From Paeniglutamicibacter sp. Y32M11 (lineage in GTDB: Bacteria > Actinomycetota > Actinomycetes > Actinomycetales > Micrococcaceae), in the NCBI RefSeq assembly GCF_019285735.1, contig NZ_CP079107.1, forward strand, positions 2,914,001 through 2,978,000: 64,000 nucleotides of DNA, in the 5' to 3' direction. The position numbers were made by a program, and so were the translations under genes. Below are positions 1 to 8,539 of the stretch, piece by piece. Numbering within the stretch: position 1 is the stretch's first letter; each line of letters begins with the position of its first letter. Under the pieces are notes generated by a model. It worked only from the letters and a program-made list of their open reading frames with translations. It did no database searches and was not told the origin of the DNA.

Positions 1-126
1 GTGCAACTTGCCATTGATATCGAGCATGTGAATTTCGGTGCGGGCGGGCAGCATATAGTCCTCGGGGGTGATGCCGAATTTGCTGCTCACCTGCTCAATT
101 CCTTCGCGTGGTTCGGTCATCGTCAC
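1..126 (-). CDS. 2-oxoacid dehydrogenase E1 component alpha subunit, N-terminal fragment (partial)
   Basis: Only the first ~42 codons lie in the window; the gene runs off the left edge. The visible peptide reads TEPREGIEQVSSKFGITPED and then YMLPARTEIHMLDINGKLH. This resembles the N-terminal extension of actinobacterial E1 alpha subunits of the pyruvate or branched-chain 2-oxoacid dehydrogenase complexes, which use thiamine diphosphate to decarboxylate 2-oxoacids. A GTG start at 126 has AAAGG eight bases upstream and follows an in-frame stop at 130-132; the ATG at 120 is the alternative. A divergent Lrp-type regulator sits next door, an arrangement known for branched-chain keto acid dehydrogenase (bkd) operons. 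The catalytic domain is outside the window, so the family call is an inference. Confidence 0.5.
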   Translation of the reverse strand, partial: MTMTEPREGIEQVSSKFGITPEDYMLPARTEIHMLDINGKLH

Positions 127-346
127 GGTTCACGCCTTTCTGCGCTCTTCATGCCACAAGGTGGCCTATGCCACATGGTGCGTTGATGTCATTTCTTGAC
201 TCAAGTATGGGTTTTCGAGCACAAATGTATCCAGCTTGTTCGGGAATTCTGGATATCTGCGCATGAGATCGCTACTCTTGGAGACGGATTGAAAATGTGA
301 CCGTCACTACATGATGGTTTTTGGACAAAGCGGAAAGAGGCATTTG

Positions 347-796
347 ATGGAGACTCCCCCGGTTCGACTCGACGAGGTGGATCGTCGAATCATGGAGGAA
401 CTCACCAAGGACGGTCGACAGTCGGTAACCACCGTCGCGCAAAAGGTCCATGTCTCCCGCGCTCACGCCTATTCACGCATCAATCGGCTCCAGGACGAGG
501 GTGTCATCACGCGCTACACGGCCGTCATTGATCCGCTGCGAGCGGGGCTCCGCGCCAGCGCCTATGTCACTTTAAAGCTGCGCCAGCATTCCTGGCGAGA
601 GATGCGTGAACGACTTTCCGCGATGCCGGAGGTGCACCACATTGGTTTGGTCGGGGGAAACTTCGATGTGATTTTGCTGGTGCGCGCTCGGGACAACGTT
701 GACTTGCGTCGTGTCATCTTCGACCAGCTCCAATCCATGCCGGGTGTGCTCGACACACAAACCTTCCTGATCTTCGAGGACGTTGATACCCGCTAG
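347..796 (+). CDS. Lrp/AsnC family transcriptional regulator
   Basis: A 149-residue DNA-binding regulator of the leucine-responsive (feast/famine) family. Residues ~5-60 form an AsnC-type winged helix-turn-helix (DEVDRRIMEELTKDGRQSV, then VSRAHAYSRINRLQDEGVI), and residues ~65-145 form the RAM ligand-binding and oligomerisation domain. Length is normal for the family. The ATG at 347 is preferred over an in-frame ATG at 311 because AGAGG lies at normal spacing before it and the predicted protein then starts at the conserved helix. It is divergent from the E1 alpha gene. Lrp proteins commonly control such operons (bkdR), so local control of branched-chain 2-oxoacid oxidation is a reasonable inference, but the ligand cannot be read from the sequence. 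Confidence 0.85.
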   Translation: METPPVRLDEVDRRIMEELTKDGRQSVTTVAQKVHVSRAHAYSRINRLQDEGVITRYTAVIDPLRAGLRASAYVTLKLRQHSWREMRERLSAMPEVHHIGLVGGNFDVILLVRARDNVDLRRVIFDQLQSMPGVLDTQTFLIFEDVDTR

Positions 797-893
797 CCCG
801 TCCCAGACGGCACGTCAGCTCCGCACTCAATCGTGAGATGGTGCGGTCAGTCGCCGTTGGGTGATCTCGCAACTTCCCGCCAAGGAGTACATC

Positions 894-1832
894 ATGTCCA
901 GTCTTGCCAGCTATTTGGTTCCTCCCCTGTTGAGAGCCCTCGGCTACCGCCGCCGTTTCGCCAGTGTTGATGAGACCTCAAAGCTCATTGCCGATCGCCA
1001 GTTGCGCCCGCAACCCTATGGTCCACCACGGCGCGCCCTGAGAGGTGTATCCATCACGGTGGACCATGACCGCGGATGGCCCCTTTACACGGTGGTTCCT
1101 GCCGAAACCACTCCACAACAACACATTGTTTATGTCCACGGCGGCGCATGGATCAACCAAATTGCCCCGCAGCATTGGCAGCTTGTCGCCGAGCTGACCA
1201 CTGCCACCAGCTCGCAGATACTGGTTCCCATTTATCCGTTGGCACCCCACGGAACAGCAGCGAGTGTTGTCCCCCGGATCGCCGAGCTACTTCGCAGCCT
1301 CTGCGAAAAACACGGTGCAAACAACGTCTCAGTGGTGGGCGACTCGGCCGGCGGCCAAATCGCGCTTTCAGCGTCCCTGCTACTTCGAGATGATCAGGTG
1401 GCCCTGGCCCACACCGTGCTGATCGCTCCCGCGCTGGATCTGAGCCTGAGCAATCCGGAGATTGACGCCGTGGAGCCAGATGATCCGTGGTTGGTTCGGC
1501 CCGGTCTGCACACGGCCGTGGATCTTTGGCGTGATGGACTCTCATTGACGAACCCGATGGTCAGCCCTCTCTGCGGCGATATGTCGGGGCTTGGCCCCCT
1601 CACCGTGTTCGTCGGTACCCGAGACATCACCAACCCGGACGCCAAGCTTCTGGTCGCTAAGGCCCGTGCCGCCGGGGTGCCCACAGAATTTCATGAGGCA
1701 CTGAATATGGTCCATGTCTACCCGCTGCTGCCGATCCCGGAGGGAAGGCAAGCCAGAGCAAGAATGTCGGCCCTGCTGCGCGGCGAACCAGTAGAAGAAG
1801 CAACGGCTGAACGACCAAAATCCATCGGGTAG
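894..1832 (+). CDS. Alpha/beta hydrolase, hormone-sensitive lipase (HSL)-like esterase
   Basis: A 312-residue cytoplasmic serine hydrolase. It has the HSL-type oxyanion-hole motif HGGAW near residue 82, the nucleophile elbow GDSAGG near residue 151, a candidate acid in VGTRDIT and a candidate histidine in NMVHVYPL near the C-terminus. The family hydrolyses short-chain acyl or aryl esters; the substrate here is unknown. The ATG at 894 follows AAGGAG by six bases, so the GTG at 861 in the same frame is not needed. It lies 98 bases behind the Lrp gene and 42 bases before the MFS gene, on the same strand, which fits a small esterase-exporter unit. Confidence 0.8.
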   Translation: MSSLASYLVPPLLRALGYRRRFASVDETSKLIADRQLRPQPYGPPRRALRGVSITVDHDRGWPLYTVVPAETTPQQHIVYVHGGAWINQIAPQHWQLVAELTTATSSQILVPIYPLAPHGTAASVVPRIAELLRSLCEKHGANNVSVVGDSAGGQIALSASLLLRDDQVALAHTVLIAPALDLSLSNPEIDAVEPDDPWLVRPGLHTAVDLWRDGLSLTNPMVSPLCGDMSGLGPLTVFVGTRDITNPDAKLLVAKARAAGVPTEFHEALNMVHVYPLLPIPEGRQARARMSALLRGEPVEEATAERPKSIG

Positions 1833-1874
1833 CATCGGGAAGACCGTATTCAAGCCCACCAAAGATCGGTTGCC

Positions 1875-3152
1875 ATGAGTCAGCGACAGGACCCGGAGCT
1901 GGACAATGTCGCGCCACCCCGACTGCGTAGCCGACCGGGCTTTGGAACCCTGCTAGTGTCGGTGGCCTTTGGCGCCGTCGCTTCGGGTGTCTTGAACGTT
2001 GCCAATGATCTGGTGGCGATTTACGCCTTGGGTGCCAACGCGACCCAGATCGGGATCCTCAACGCCTCCGAATCGGTGGCGTTCCTATTTCTGGCGATTC
2101 CTGCAGGAATCATGCTCGATCGGGTTAACCGCATCAAGACCATGATGTGGGCCCAGTTGGCTGGCGGGCTGGCCATATTTTCTATCCCGCTGAGCTGGAT
2201 GCTGGGCGTCTTGAGCTATCCGCAGCTGGTCGCCGTCTCATTCCTGGTCGGAGTGGCGGGCATGCTGTGGTCCATGGGTGCGGGCGCTGCCATACCGGGA
2301 CTGGTCGGACGTGAATTGGTGTCGACCGCCTTTGCCCGGAAGGAAACCATCGATACGTCGGTGGGTATCATCGCCCCGGGGCTGGCAGGCGTTCTGGTGG
2401 CCATCATGTCGGCACCGTTCACCTTGTTGGTGGCCGGAACGGCAAATCTTCTGGCCGCCGCGACCCTACTGTGGGGATTCGGTAAAAAGACCGCGACCTT
2501 GCTTCCCGCGCAGGAGCTAACACCTCGGATCGGCTTCAAACAATCCTTCGCTGAGGGGCTACTTTTCACCCTGAGACACCGAACCATTCGTGCGCTCATT
2601 TCCTCCTCGGCGATCACCAACATGGGCTTGGCCTTCGGCTCGGCGGTAGAGACGCTCTACTTCGTGAAGGTCTTGGGTTTCACCCCTCAGGTGATTGGGT
2701 TGGTCATCTCCACGATTGCCATCGGCGGATTGCTTGGCTCCTTGATGGTGCCAGCGCTGGTGTCCAAGCTGGGTGAAGTCAGGGTCCTCGCCTTATCGGT
2801 GATGTCTCTGCCCCTGGCAGTGGCCTTGATTCCGCTGGCCGGCAGTGTGGTGGGCATCGGGCTCATATTGGTCATCGCCCACTCGGTGCTCTACAACGCG
2901 CTGATCGTTAGCTACAACGCGACGGCCTATGGGTTGCTGGCCAGATTCACCCCGGACGAGATGATGGGACGCCAGCAAGGGTTCCGGCTCGTGTTCACCA
3001 TGGGCCCCGTGCCAGTGCTGGGGATCATTGGCGGGCTGGCCGGTGATGGGTTTGGCCTGCAACCGGCTATGTGGATCTGGGTTGCACTGACGGCTTTTGC
3101 TGCTCTGCCGCTGCTTGCCTTGCCGCGCTCCGGCACCCTCATAAAAAGCTAG
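1875..3152 (+). CDS. MFS transporter
   Basis: A 425-residue integral membrane protein with about twelve hydrophobic segments in two halves and a basic cytoplasmic loop after the second segment (MLDRVNRIKT), as in the major facilitator superfamily. The pattern resembles MFS-1 type drug or metabolite exporters more than sugar importers, but no substrate signature is visible. It starts at ATG 1875, 42 bases after the esterase stop, with only a weak ribosome-binding site, so it may be translated with the upstream gene. No clear terminator follows; the convergent paaG gene ends 87 bases further on. Confidence 0.8.
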   Translation: MSQRQDPELDNVAPPRLRSRPGFGTLLVSVAFGAVASGVLNVANDLVAIYALGANATQIGILNASESVAFLFLAIPAGIMLDRVNRIKTMMWAQLAGGLAIFSIPLSWMLGVLSYPQLVAVSFLVGVAGMLWSMGAGAAIPGLVGRELVSTAFARKETIDTSVGIIAPGLAGVLVAIMSAPFTLLVAGTANLLAAATLLWGFGKKTATLLPAQELTPRIGFKQSFAEGLLFTLRHRTIRALISSSAITNMGLAFGSAVETLYFVKVLGFTPQVIGLVISTIAIGGLLGSLMVPALVSKLGEVRVLALSVMSLPLAVALIPLAGSVVGIGLILVIAHSVLYNALIVSYNATAYGLLARFTPDEMMGRQQGFRLVFTMGPVPVLGIIGGLAGDGFGLQPAMWIWVALTAFAALPLLALPRSGTLIKS

Positions 3153-3239
3153 GCCGGACATCAACGAAGGTAAAGGAACTGTGGCAAGCGGCAGTGGCAG
3201 GGTTCATCCATTCTGGAGAGTAGCCTTCAGGACTAGGGC

Positions 3240-4019
3240 TTAGCCTTTGAAGATCGGCTTCCGCTTTTCCTGGAACGCCAAGAATCCCTCGGCGTAGTCC
3301 TCGGTGGCGCACAGGTCGGCCTGGGCCTGGTTCTCTTCTTTCATCGATTCCCAGAGGCCCAACCGTTGGTCACGAATCTGGGCCACCAGTTCCTTAGAGA
3401 CCCGGAAGGCCTCGGTGGCACCGTTGGCCACCTTAGCCACGATCCCGCGGGTGCTTTCCAGCAATTCTTCGGCGGCCATGGCTCGAGAGAAGAGCCCGGA
3501 GGCCACCGCGTCGGCACCGCTGATCAGCTCCGCGGTGTAGATCAGATCCAGCGTGCGGTGGGTGCCCAGACGCTCGGTAAACAGCCAGTGTCCGCCCGAA
3601 TCCAGGGTCGCGCCGAGGTTGGCAAAGGGCGAACCGATCTTGGCGTTCTGTGCCACGTAGACCACGTCGGTGGCGATCGCCAGACCGAGCCCGACACCCA
3701 GGCAGGCACCCTGCACGGCGGCGAAGGTAGGTGCTGGGAACGAGGACATCTTCACCAGCAGTGGCTGGACTTTGCCCCCGAGGTAGCCCATGACGTCATC
3801 GTCGGCAGGAACCACTCCCGAGATATCGCGTCCGGCACAGAAGCCTCGGCCCTCGCCGCGCAGCAGCAGCGCCCGCACCTGACCGGTTTCCACGCCCTCG
3901 GCGGCCTCGTCGTAGGCGGCCGCAAGTTCATCAAGCGCGGCCTCGTTCAGCGCATTCATCTTTTCCGGGGCGTTGAGCACGATCTCGGCCACGCCGGCGG
4001 TGATGTTCAGTTCAATCAT
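3240..4019 (-). CDS. paaG: Enoyl-CoA hydratase/isomerase, PaaG-like (ring-1,2-epoxyphenylacetyl-CoA isomerase)
   Basis: A 259-residue crotonase-fold enzyme. In E. coli PaaG isomerises ring-1,2-epoxyphenylacetyl-CoA to oxepin-CoA and later shifts a double bond during beta-oxidation. Visible here are the oxyanion-hole segment RGFCAGRDISG (residues ~58-68), the second loop GACLGVGLGLAIATDV (~104-119) and DSGGHW, whose Asp (~140) corresponds to the catalytic aspartate of E. coli PaaG. The usual hydratase glutamate is absent at the matching place, which separates it from the PaaF-type gene at 53033-53818. ATG 4019 is the first plausible start; GGAG lies rather far upstream (13 bases). It follows paaE on the same strand but is separated from it by a stem-loop, so it may be transcribed partly on its own. 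Confidence 0.75.
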   Translation of the reverse strand: MIELNITAGVAEIVLNAPEKMNALNEAALDELAAAYDEAAEGVETGQVRALLLRGEGRGFCAGRDISGVVPADDDVMGYLGGKVQPLLVKMSSFPAPTFAAVQGACLGVGLGLAIATDVVYVAQNAKIGSPFANLGATLDSGGHWLFTERLGTHRTLDLIYTAELISGADAVASGLFSRAMAAEELLESTRGIVAKVANGATEAFRVSKELVAQIRDQRLGLWESMKEENQAQADLCATEDYAEGFLAFQEKRKPIFKG

Positions 4020-4051
4020 GATGGTGTGTTCACTCCGGTTGTTGATCCTAT

Positions 4052-4089
4052 GCCAAGGATCCACCCGCAACTGCGGATGGATCCTTGGC
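4052..4089 (-). terminator. Stem-loop between paaE and paaG
   Basis: GCCAAGGATCCA (4052-4063) pairs perfectly with TGGATCCTTGGC (4078-4089). The loop can itself fold through CCGCA/TGCGG. It lies directly after the paaE stop, with no clear T-run, so it may be a terminator, an attenuating structure or an mRNA-stabilising hairpin. Confidence 0.55.
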
Positions 4090-4103
4090 CTGGTGGATAG
4101 CGG

Positions 4104-5300
4104 CTAGGCGTCGTAGTCGACCAGGACGCGTTCGGTGGTGGGGCGCGACTGGCAGGTCAGCACGTAGCCCTTTTCGATTTCGTCCGGCTCTAGGGCGTAG
4201 TTCTCGTCCATATCCACGGCGCCCTCGACGACCTTGGCACGGCAGGTGCCGCACACTCCGCCGGCGCAGGCGAAGGGAACATCCGGTCGGACTCGCAGCG
4301 CGGCGTTGAGGATGGTCTCACGGGCATTAACCGGGCTCTTAACCTCGCCCTGCAAGCCGTCGAGTTTAAACTCAATCTGGTAGGTCTCATCCGCGTCGTC
4401 AATGATGACCGGGCGGCCAATGTTTCCCTCCGGGCGGTTGGGTTCCCCGGTGGTGAATAGCTCGAAGCGAACCTTTTCCGCCGGCACGCCCTGGGCGGCC
4501 AGGTTATCGCGCACCAACTGGACCAGCTCGAAGGGACCACACAGGAACCATTCGTCCACCTGGTCGGTGCGGATGACGGCACCGAGCAGCTTATTCAGCT
4601 TCTCGGCGTCGATACGTCCTGAAAGCAAGGGGGAGATGCGCTGTTCACGGCTCAGCACGTGGTGCAGGGCAAACCGGGCCGGATACCTGTCCTTCAAATC
4701 TGCCAGTTCCTCTAGGAACATGACGTCCATCGAGGCCTTGTTCGCGTAGATGAGGTCGAAATGCACGTTCTCATTGGCGGCCAGCACGGTGCGGGCGATG
4801 GCCATGACCGGGGTGATGCCCGAGCCTGCAGCAACGGCTACAAAGGTATCTTCGGTTTCCACGTTGATGGATTCGGGATCATTCATCCCGGTCATCTGGT
4901 GCTTGGAAATGAATCCGCCGGTGGGGCTCATGACATCCATGGTGTCTCCGGCCCGCAGTGACTCATTGGCCCAGGTGGAGAAGATCCCCCCGATGTCGCG
5001 CTTGATCGCCACATGAATGGCCCCGGGGGTAGGTACCGCGCAGATGGAGTAACTGCGGCGCAGCTCCACGAGGTTGCCGTCGGCATCTTCGAGTTCCTTG
5101 CGCAGGGCCACGTACTGGCCCGGCAGGTAGTCATACTGGCCGGCGAGGTCGGCGGGGACCTCGAAGGTGACCTCGATGGCATCGGCGGTGAGCCGGCGAA
5201 CCTCGGCGACGCTCAGGGTATGGAAGGTGGTGCGGCGGCGGCCAGGGATCTCCGGATCAATGTCCGTGTCGCCAGGGAGGGAAGCAGTCGTGTCTGTCAT
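4104..5300 (-). CDS. paaE: Phenylacetyl-CoA epoxidase reductase subunit PaaE
   Basis: A 398-residue flavoprotein-ferredoxin that passes electrons from NAD(P)H to the di-iron PaaAC oxygenase. The order is a ferredoxin-reductase FAD domain with the flavin motif RRSYS (residues ~95-100), an NAD-binding domain (VAAGSGITPVMAIA), and a C-terminal plant-type [2Fe-2S] domain with CAGGVCGTC and a fourth Cys in LTCQSRPT. Length is slightly above E. coli PaaE (about 356) because of an N-terminal extension. ATG 5300 overlaps the paaD stop in an ATGA junction, which indicates translational coupling. It is the last gene of paaABCDE. Confidence 0.95.
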   Translation of the reverse strand: MTDTTASLPGDTDIDPEIPGRRRTTFHTLSVAEVRRLTADAIEVTFEVPADLAGQYDYLPGQYVALRKELEDADGNLVELRRSYSICAVPTPGAIHVAIKRDIGGIFSTWANESLRAGDTMDVMSPTGGFISKHQMTGMNDPESINVETEDTFVAVAAGSGITPVMAIARTVLAANENVHFDLIYANKASMDVMFLEELADLKDRYPARFALHHVLSREQRISPLLSGRIDAEKLNKLLGAVIRTDQVDEWFLCGPFELVQLVRDNLAAQGVPAEKVRFELFTTGEPNRPEGNIGRPVIIDDADETYQIEFKLDGLQGEVKSPVNARETILNAALRVRPDVPFACAGGVCGTCRAKVVEGAVDMDENYALEPDEIEKGYVLTCQSRPTTERVLVDYDA

Positions 5301-5782
5301 GAGAGCACCTTGAAGTAGTCGAAGGGTTCCAGGCAATCCTTGCATTGGTACATGGACTTACAGGAGGTGGAGCCAAAACGGGAAAGTTCTTTGGTATTTA
5401 GTGAGTGGCATTGCGGGCATTTCACGCCCAGTCCCAGAGTTACGGGCCCACGGTGGCCGGTTCCGGTGGGAGGGGCGATGCCGTAGGCCTCGAGCTTGGC
5501 CTTGCCGGAATCGCTCATCCAGTCGGTGCTCCAAGCCGGGGAAAGGACCAAGTTGACGCGGACCTTCTCAAACCCGGAGGCCTTGAAGACGGTGCCAAGG
5601 TCCTCGGTGATGGCGTCCATCGCCGGGCATCCTGAATAGGTGGGGGTGATGGTGACAACTACGGTGTCCTCCTGAAGCTCCACGTCCCGCAGGATCCCGA
5701 GATCCGCGATGGTGAGCACCGGGATCTCGGGGTCGGTAACCCGTGCGGCGATCTCTCGCAGCTCGGTGATGGTGGCAATCAT
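5297..5782 (-). CDS. paaD: Phenylacetate-CoA oxygenase accessory protein PaaD
   Basis: A 161-residue protein with an N-terminal MIP18/DUF59 domain, as in iron-sulfur assembly factors, and a C-terminal Cys-rich zinc-type region (CPQCHSLNT, then CKSMYQCKDC). PaaD is required for phenylacetyl-CoA epoxidase activity, probably for maturation of the PaaE iron-sulfur cluster. ATG 5782 is chosen because the protein then begins at the conserved MIATITELREIAARV helix. Its stop overlaps the paaE start by four bases, and 16 bases separate it from paaC. Confidence 0.95.
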   Translation of the reverse strand: MIATITELREIAARVTDPEIPVLTIADLGILRDVELQEDTVVVTITPTYSGCPAMDAITEDLGTVFKASGFEKVRVNLVLSPAWSTDWMSDSGKAKLEAYGIAPPTGTGHRGPVTLGLGVKCPQCHSLNTKELSRFGSTSCKSMYQCKDCLEPFDYFKVLS

Positions 5783-5798
5783 TTTTCGGGTCCTTTGC

Positions 5799-6659
5799 TT
5801 ACCAGCTGGCGCCGGGGTGCTTGCGCGCCAGTACCTGCATTTCGGCCAGAATGAAGCCCAGGTGTTCGGAGTGTTCGCCGCGGCGGCCGCGGGCCATCGC
5901 GAAGGGAATGGTGGGCAGCGCCAGTTCGGCATCGGCCAGTACGGCGGAGAATTCCTGGTCCCAGGCTGCGCGCAGCGTTGAGGGTGCAACGGCCACGTCG
6001 CCCAGGGTTGCGTGCAACTCCTCGTCCTCGAACATCTCCCCCACATAGGGCCACAACACATCTAAGGCGTGGCGCATGCGGCGAGCCGATTCCTCGGTGC
6101 CCAGGCCGAGGCGCAGGGTCCAGGCGATGGCGTGGTCGCGGTGGTAGTCGACCTCCTTGACGGCCTTGGCGCTAATGGCGGCAATCGTCGGATCTCTGGA
6201 ATCCAGCAATGCCGTGTACAGCAGGTGCTGGTAGATGGAGATGATCAGCTGGCGTGCGATGGTCACACCGAAGTCGCCGTTGGGTTGCTCGACGATGTGC
6301 AGGGAACGGAAGTCCTCCTCCTCGCGCCAGTAGGCCAGATCGTCCTCGGTCTTATCCCAGGCCTTCGCGGCGTAGGAGAGGAAGGAACGGGCGTGGCCCA
6401 ACTGGTCCAGGGCAATGTTGCCCAGAGCGATGTCTTCCTCGATCTCCGGACCTCGGGAGATCCAATGCGAGAGTCGCTGGGCCAAGATCAGTGCGTCGTC
6501 GCCCAACCGCAGGGCGTATTCGGCCACCTGCTCGCTGGGTTTAACCTGCTCGATGGCAATGTCCTCGGGGCGCAGGGCGTTGCCCGGGGTGACGCGGGTG
6601 GCCGAGGCGTTGGAGTCGCCGAAGCTATCGAGTGAGTGGTCAATTTCGTGTGTGCTCAC
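5799..6659 (-). CDS. paaC: Phenylacetyl-CoA epoxidase structural subunit PaaC
   Basis: A 286-residue ferritin-like helical protein, the non-catalytic structural partner of PaaA in the heteromeric epoxidase core. Recognisable segments include ALGNIALDQLGHARSFLSYA (residues ~80-100) and KEVDYHRDHAIAWTLRLGLG (~165-185). The start is GTG 6659, overlapping the paaB stop (GTGA); the upstream in-frame ATG lies inside paaB and gives an unrelated N-terminus. An N-terminal stretch of ~35 residues before the conserved part is longer than in E. coli PaaC. Confidence 0.95.
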   Translation of the reverse strand: MSTHEIDHSLDSFGDSNASATRVTPGNALRPEDIAIEQVKPSEQVAEYALRLGDDALILAQRLSHWISRGPEIEEDIALGNIALDQLGHARSFLSYAAKAWDKTEDDLAYWREEEDFRSLHIVEQPNGDFGVTIARQLIISIYQHLLYTALLDSRDPTIAAISAKAVKEVDYHRDHAIAWTLRLGLGTEESARRMRHALDVLWPYVGEMFEDEELHATLGDVAVAPSTLRAAWDQEFSAVLADAELALPTIPFAMARGRRGEHSEHLGFILAEMQVLARKHPGASW

Positions 6660-6949
6660 AGGTGCTTCACGCCTTCGCTCTTGGTGTAGTACGTGGCGTG
6701 CCGGTAGTCCTTGCCCTGCGGGGACTCGAAGTACATGCCCTTGGCGTCCGGGTCTGAGGCAATGATGTCCGTGCTGGCCACAACCCACAGGGAGATGCCC
6801 TCGTTGCGTCGGGTGTAGAGGTCACGCGCGTTCTTCAGTGCCATTTCCGCATCCGGTGCATGCAACGATCCGGCATGGACGTGAGAGAGTCCGCGGGAGG
6901 AGCGAACAAATACTTCCCAGAGCGGCCAGGTACCGTTTGTATCCGTCAT
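6656..6949 (-). CDS. paaB: Phenylacetyl-CoA epoxidase subunit PaaB
   Basis: A 97-residue small subunit needed for assembly and activity of the PaaABC(D)E complex. The sequence WPLWEVFVRSSRGLSHVHAG and the tail DYRHATYYTK match PaaB proteins closely, and the length is typical (about 95). ATG 6949 lies three bases after the paaA stop; the 3' end overlaps the paaC GTG start by four bases. Confidence 0.95.
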   Translation of the reverse strand: MTDTNGTWPLWEVFVRSSRGLSHVHAGSLHAPDAEMALKNARDLYTRRNEGISLWVVASTDIIASDPDAKGMYFESPQGKDYRHATYYTKSEGVKHL

Positions 6950-6952
6950 AAC

Positions 6953-7942
6953 CTATGCAACCTCAGTCTTTCGAGCCATCTTTGCCGCATACGCGGCTGC
7001 TGCTTCGCGCACCCAGGCGCCTTCATTGTGTGCATCACGTCGGCGTTGCAAGCGTTGCGCATTGCACGGTCCGTTGCCGGCGATTACTGCCTTGAACTCG
7101 ACCCAGTCCAGATCCATGTGGAGCCAGGTTCCGGTTTCCGCATCGAAGCGGAGCTCGGGGTCCGGCAGAGTCAGGCCCAAAATTTTGATCTGTTCAACGA
7201 TCATGCCCACAAAGCGTTGGCGTAATTCATCGTTGGAGAAACGCTTGATCTTCCAGGCCGTGGACTGCCCGGAGTTCGGGGAATCGGAATCCGGAGGTCC
7301 GAACATCATCAGCGAGGGGGCGTAGAAGCGGTTAACCGCATCTTGCGCCATCTTCTTCTGCGCCGGGGTGCCGTTGGAGAGTTCCAAAAGGATCTCAAAG
7401 CCTTGACGCTGGTGGAAGGATTCTTCCTTACAAATGCGCACCATGGCTCGGCCGTAGGGTCCGTACGAGGCGCGGCACAGCGGAACCTGGTTGGCGATGG
7501 CAGCACCGTCAACCAACCAACCGATGGCGCCCATATCCGCCCATGATCGTGCCGGGTAGTTGAAGATCGAGGAGTACTTGGCCTTGCCGGTCATCAGCTG
7601 GTCGTTTAGCTCGTCTCGGGGGGTGCCCAAGGTTTCGGTTCCCGAGTAGAGGTAGAGCCCATGGCCCGCTTCGTCCTGGACCTTGGCCATCAAGATGGCC
7701 TTGCGTTTCAGGGACGGCGCCCTGGTAATCCAGTTGGCCTCGGGCTGCATGCCGATGATCTCGGAGTGGGCATGCTGCGACATCTGCCGCGTTAAGGTCT
7801 TGCGGTAAGCCTCGGGCATCCAGTCGCGCGGCTCAATGCGCGAGTCTTCGGCAATGATCTGATTAAACCGATCCTGCCCTGCTTGCTCCTCAGGAGAAAG
7901 TACTGCGGATAGCCTTCCGCCGCCTTCTTGCTGCGTAGCCAT
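6953..7942 (-). CDS. paaA: Phenylacetyl-CoA epoxidase catalytic subunit PaaA
   Basis: A 329-residue di-iron monooxygenase that epoxidises the aromatic ring of phenylacetyl-CoA. The ferritin-like fold carries two ExxH metal motifs: EAGH in [13 protein letters not shown], and ESFH in [11 protein letters not shown]. Length matches PaaA of other actinobacteria. ATG 7942 is preferred because GAGGTGAG lies four bases upstream; a GTG at 7951 would remove that site. It is the first gene of paaABCDE, and a 16-bp palindrome matching the presumed PaaR operator begins 34 bases upstream. Confidence 0.97.
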   Translation of the reverse strand: MATQQEGGGRLSAVLSPEEQAGQDRFNQIIAEDSRIEPRDWMPEAYRKTLTRQMSQHAHSEIIGMQPEANWITRAPSLKRKAILMAKVQDEAGHGLYLYSGTETLGTPRDELNDQLMTGKAKYSSIFNYPARSWADMGAIGWLVDGAAIANQVPLCRASYGPYGRAMVRICKEESFHQRQGFEILLELSNGTPAQKKMAQDAVNRFYAPSLMMFGPPDSDSPNSGQSTAWKIKRFSNDELRQRFVGMIVEQIKILGLTLPDPELRFDAETGTWLHMDLDWVEFKAVIAGNGPCNAQRLQRRRDAHNEGAWVREAAAAYAAKMARKTEVA

Positions 7943-7975
7943 AGAGCTCACCTCACTGTGACAAAGAATTATTTA

Positions 7976-7991
7976 CTGACCGTTCGTTCAG
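7976..7991. promoter_or_regulatory. Presumed PaaR operator upstream of paaA
   Basis: CTGACCGTTCGTTCAG fits the palindrome CTGAMCGWWCGKTCAG. It lies 34 bases before the paaA ATG. The site upstream of paaZ (39670-39685) has the same 16-bp pattern with a single difference once oriented, and looser versions precede paaI, paaR and paaJ. The left flank AATTATTTAC is shared with the site before paaI. A TetR-type repressor site is the natural reading. Confidence 0.7.
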
Positions 7992-8539
7992 GATATGCGG
8001 ACGATCGCCTTTTCGTCAATCAGCTCTCGCCGTCCGGGCCGTTTTACTCCATTACAAGCAAGGCAAATTCACTTCACCCGAGGCGATGTGCCGGCTTGCT
8101 TGCTTCTCGGTGGAGACTTCACGCCGAGGGCTGACAAGCATTGGTGCGTTCACTGCCGCCGAATGCCACTCGGACCGAGCGCCACCACAAGAACCTCCTC
8201 AGCGGGGGCTGGTCATTCGCAGATGAGTCGGACCAATAAGGCCGCTGCATCGTCGGCAGTAGGCGTGCAGGATCAATTCCTGCACTTCAGCTAGACCTCG
8301 GAAGTCTTCTGCGATCCGATTTCGACACTCCCTAACTGGCAAGGAAGGTACTAAGCCAGCCGATTTTTCGTCAGACTTCTTCGAATAAACCTACTTTTGT
8401 AACGAGAATAGACAACTTCTCCTCCCGCCCACAAGATTCCAAAAAGACAGTTCAAGTGCTTGAATTTTTGAGTAAAATCGCCTGGAAAAAAATAATCGGT
8501 GATATACGTGCGACACGCAAGCTTGATTATGTATTAGTA
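7992..8539. other. Intergenic region between paaA and an orphan lipoprotein gene
   Basis: About 550 bases without a convincing gene in either direction; the composition becomes AT-richer towards 8540 than in neighbouring genes. The only structure I can point to is a short hairpin, GTGCAGG (8265-8271) and CCTGCAC (8279-8285). It probably holds the paaA promoter plus degenerate accessory DNA. Confidence 0.4.

Noticed and set aside
1-186. A plus-strand gene at the left edge
   Set aside because: The minus strand has a ribosome-binding site, a start codon and an E1 alpha-like N-terminus; the plus frame is its shadow.
3366-4100. A 244-codon plus-strand open frame opposite paaG
   Set aside because: The minus-strand frame encodes an intact crotonase enzyme; this one is Gly/His-rich shadow coding.
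8265-8285. A terminator in the paaA-lipoprotein intergenic region
   Set aside because: The 7-bp stem has no T-run and no gene ends nearby.
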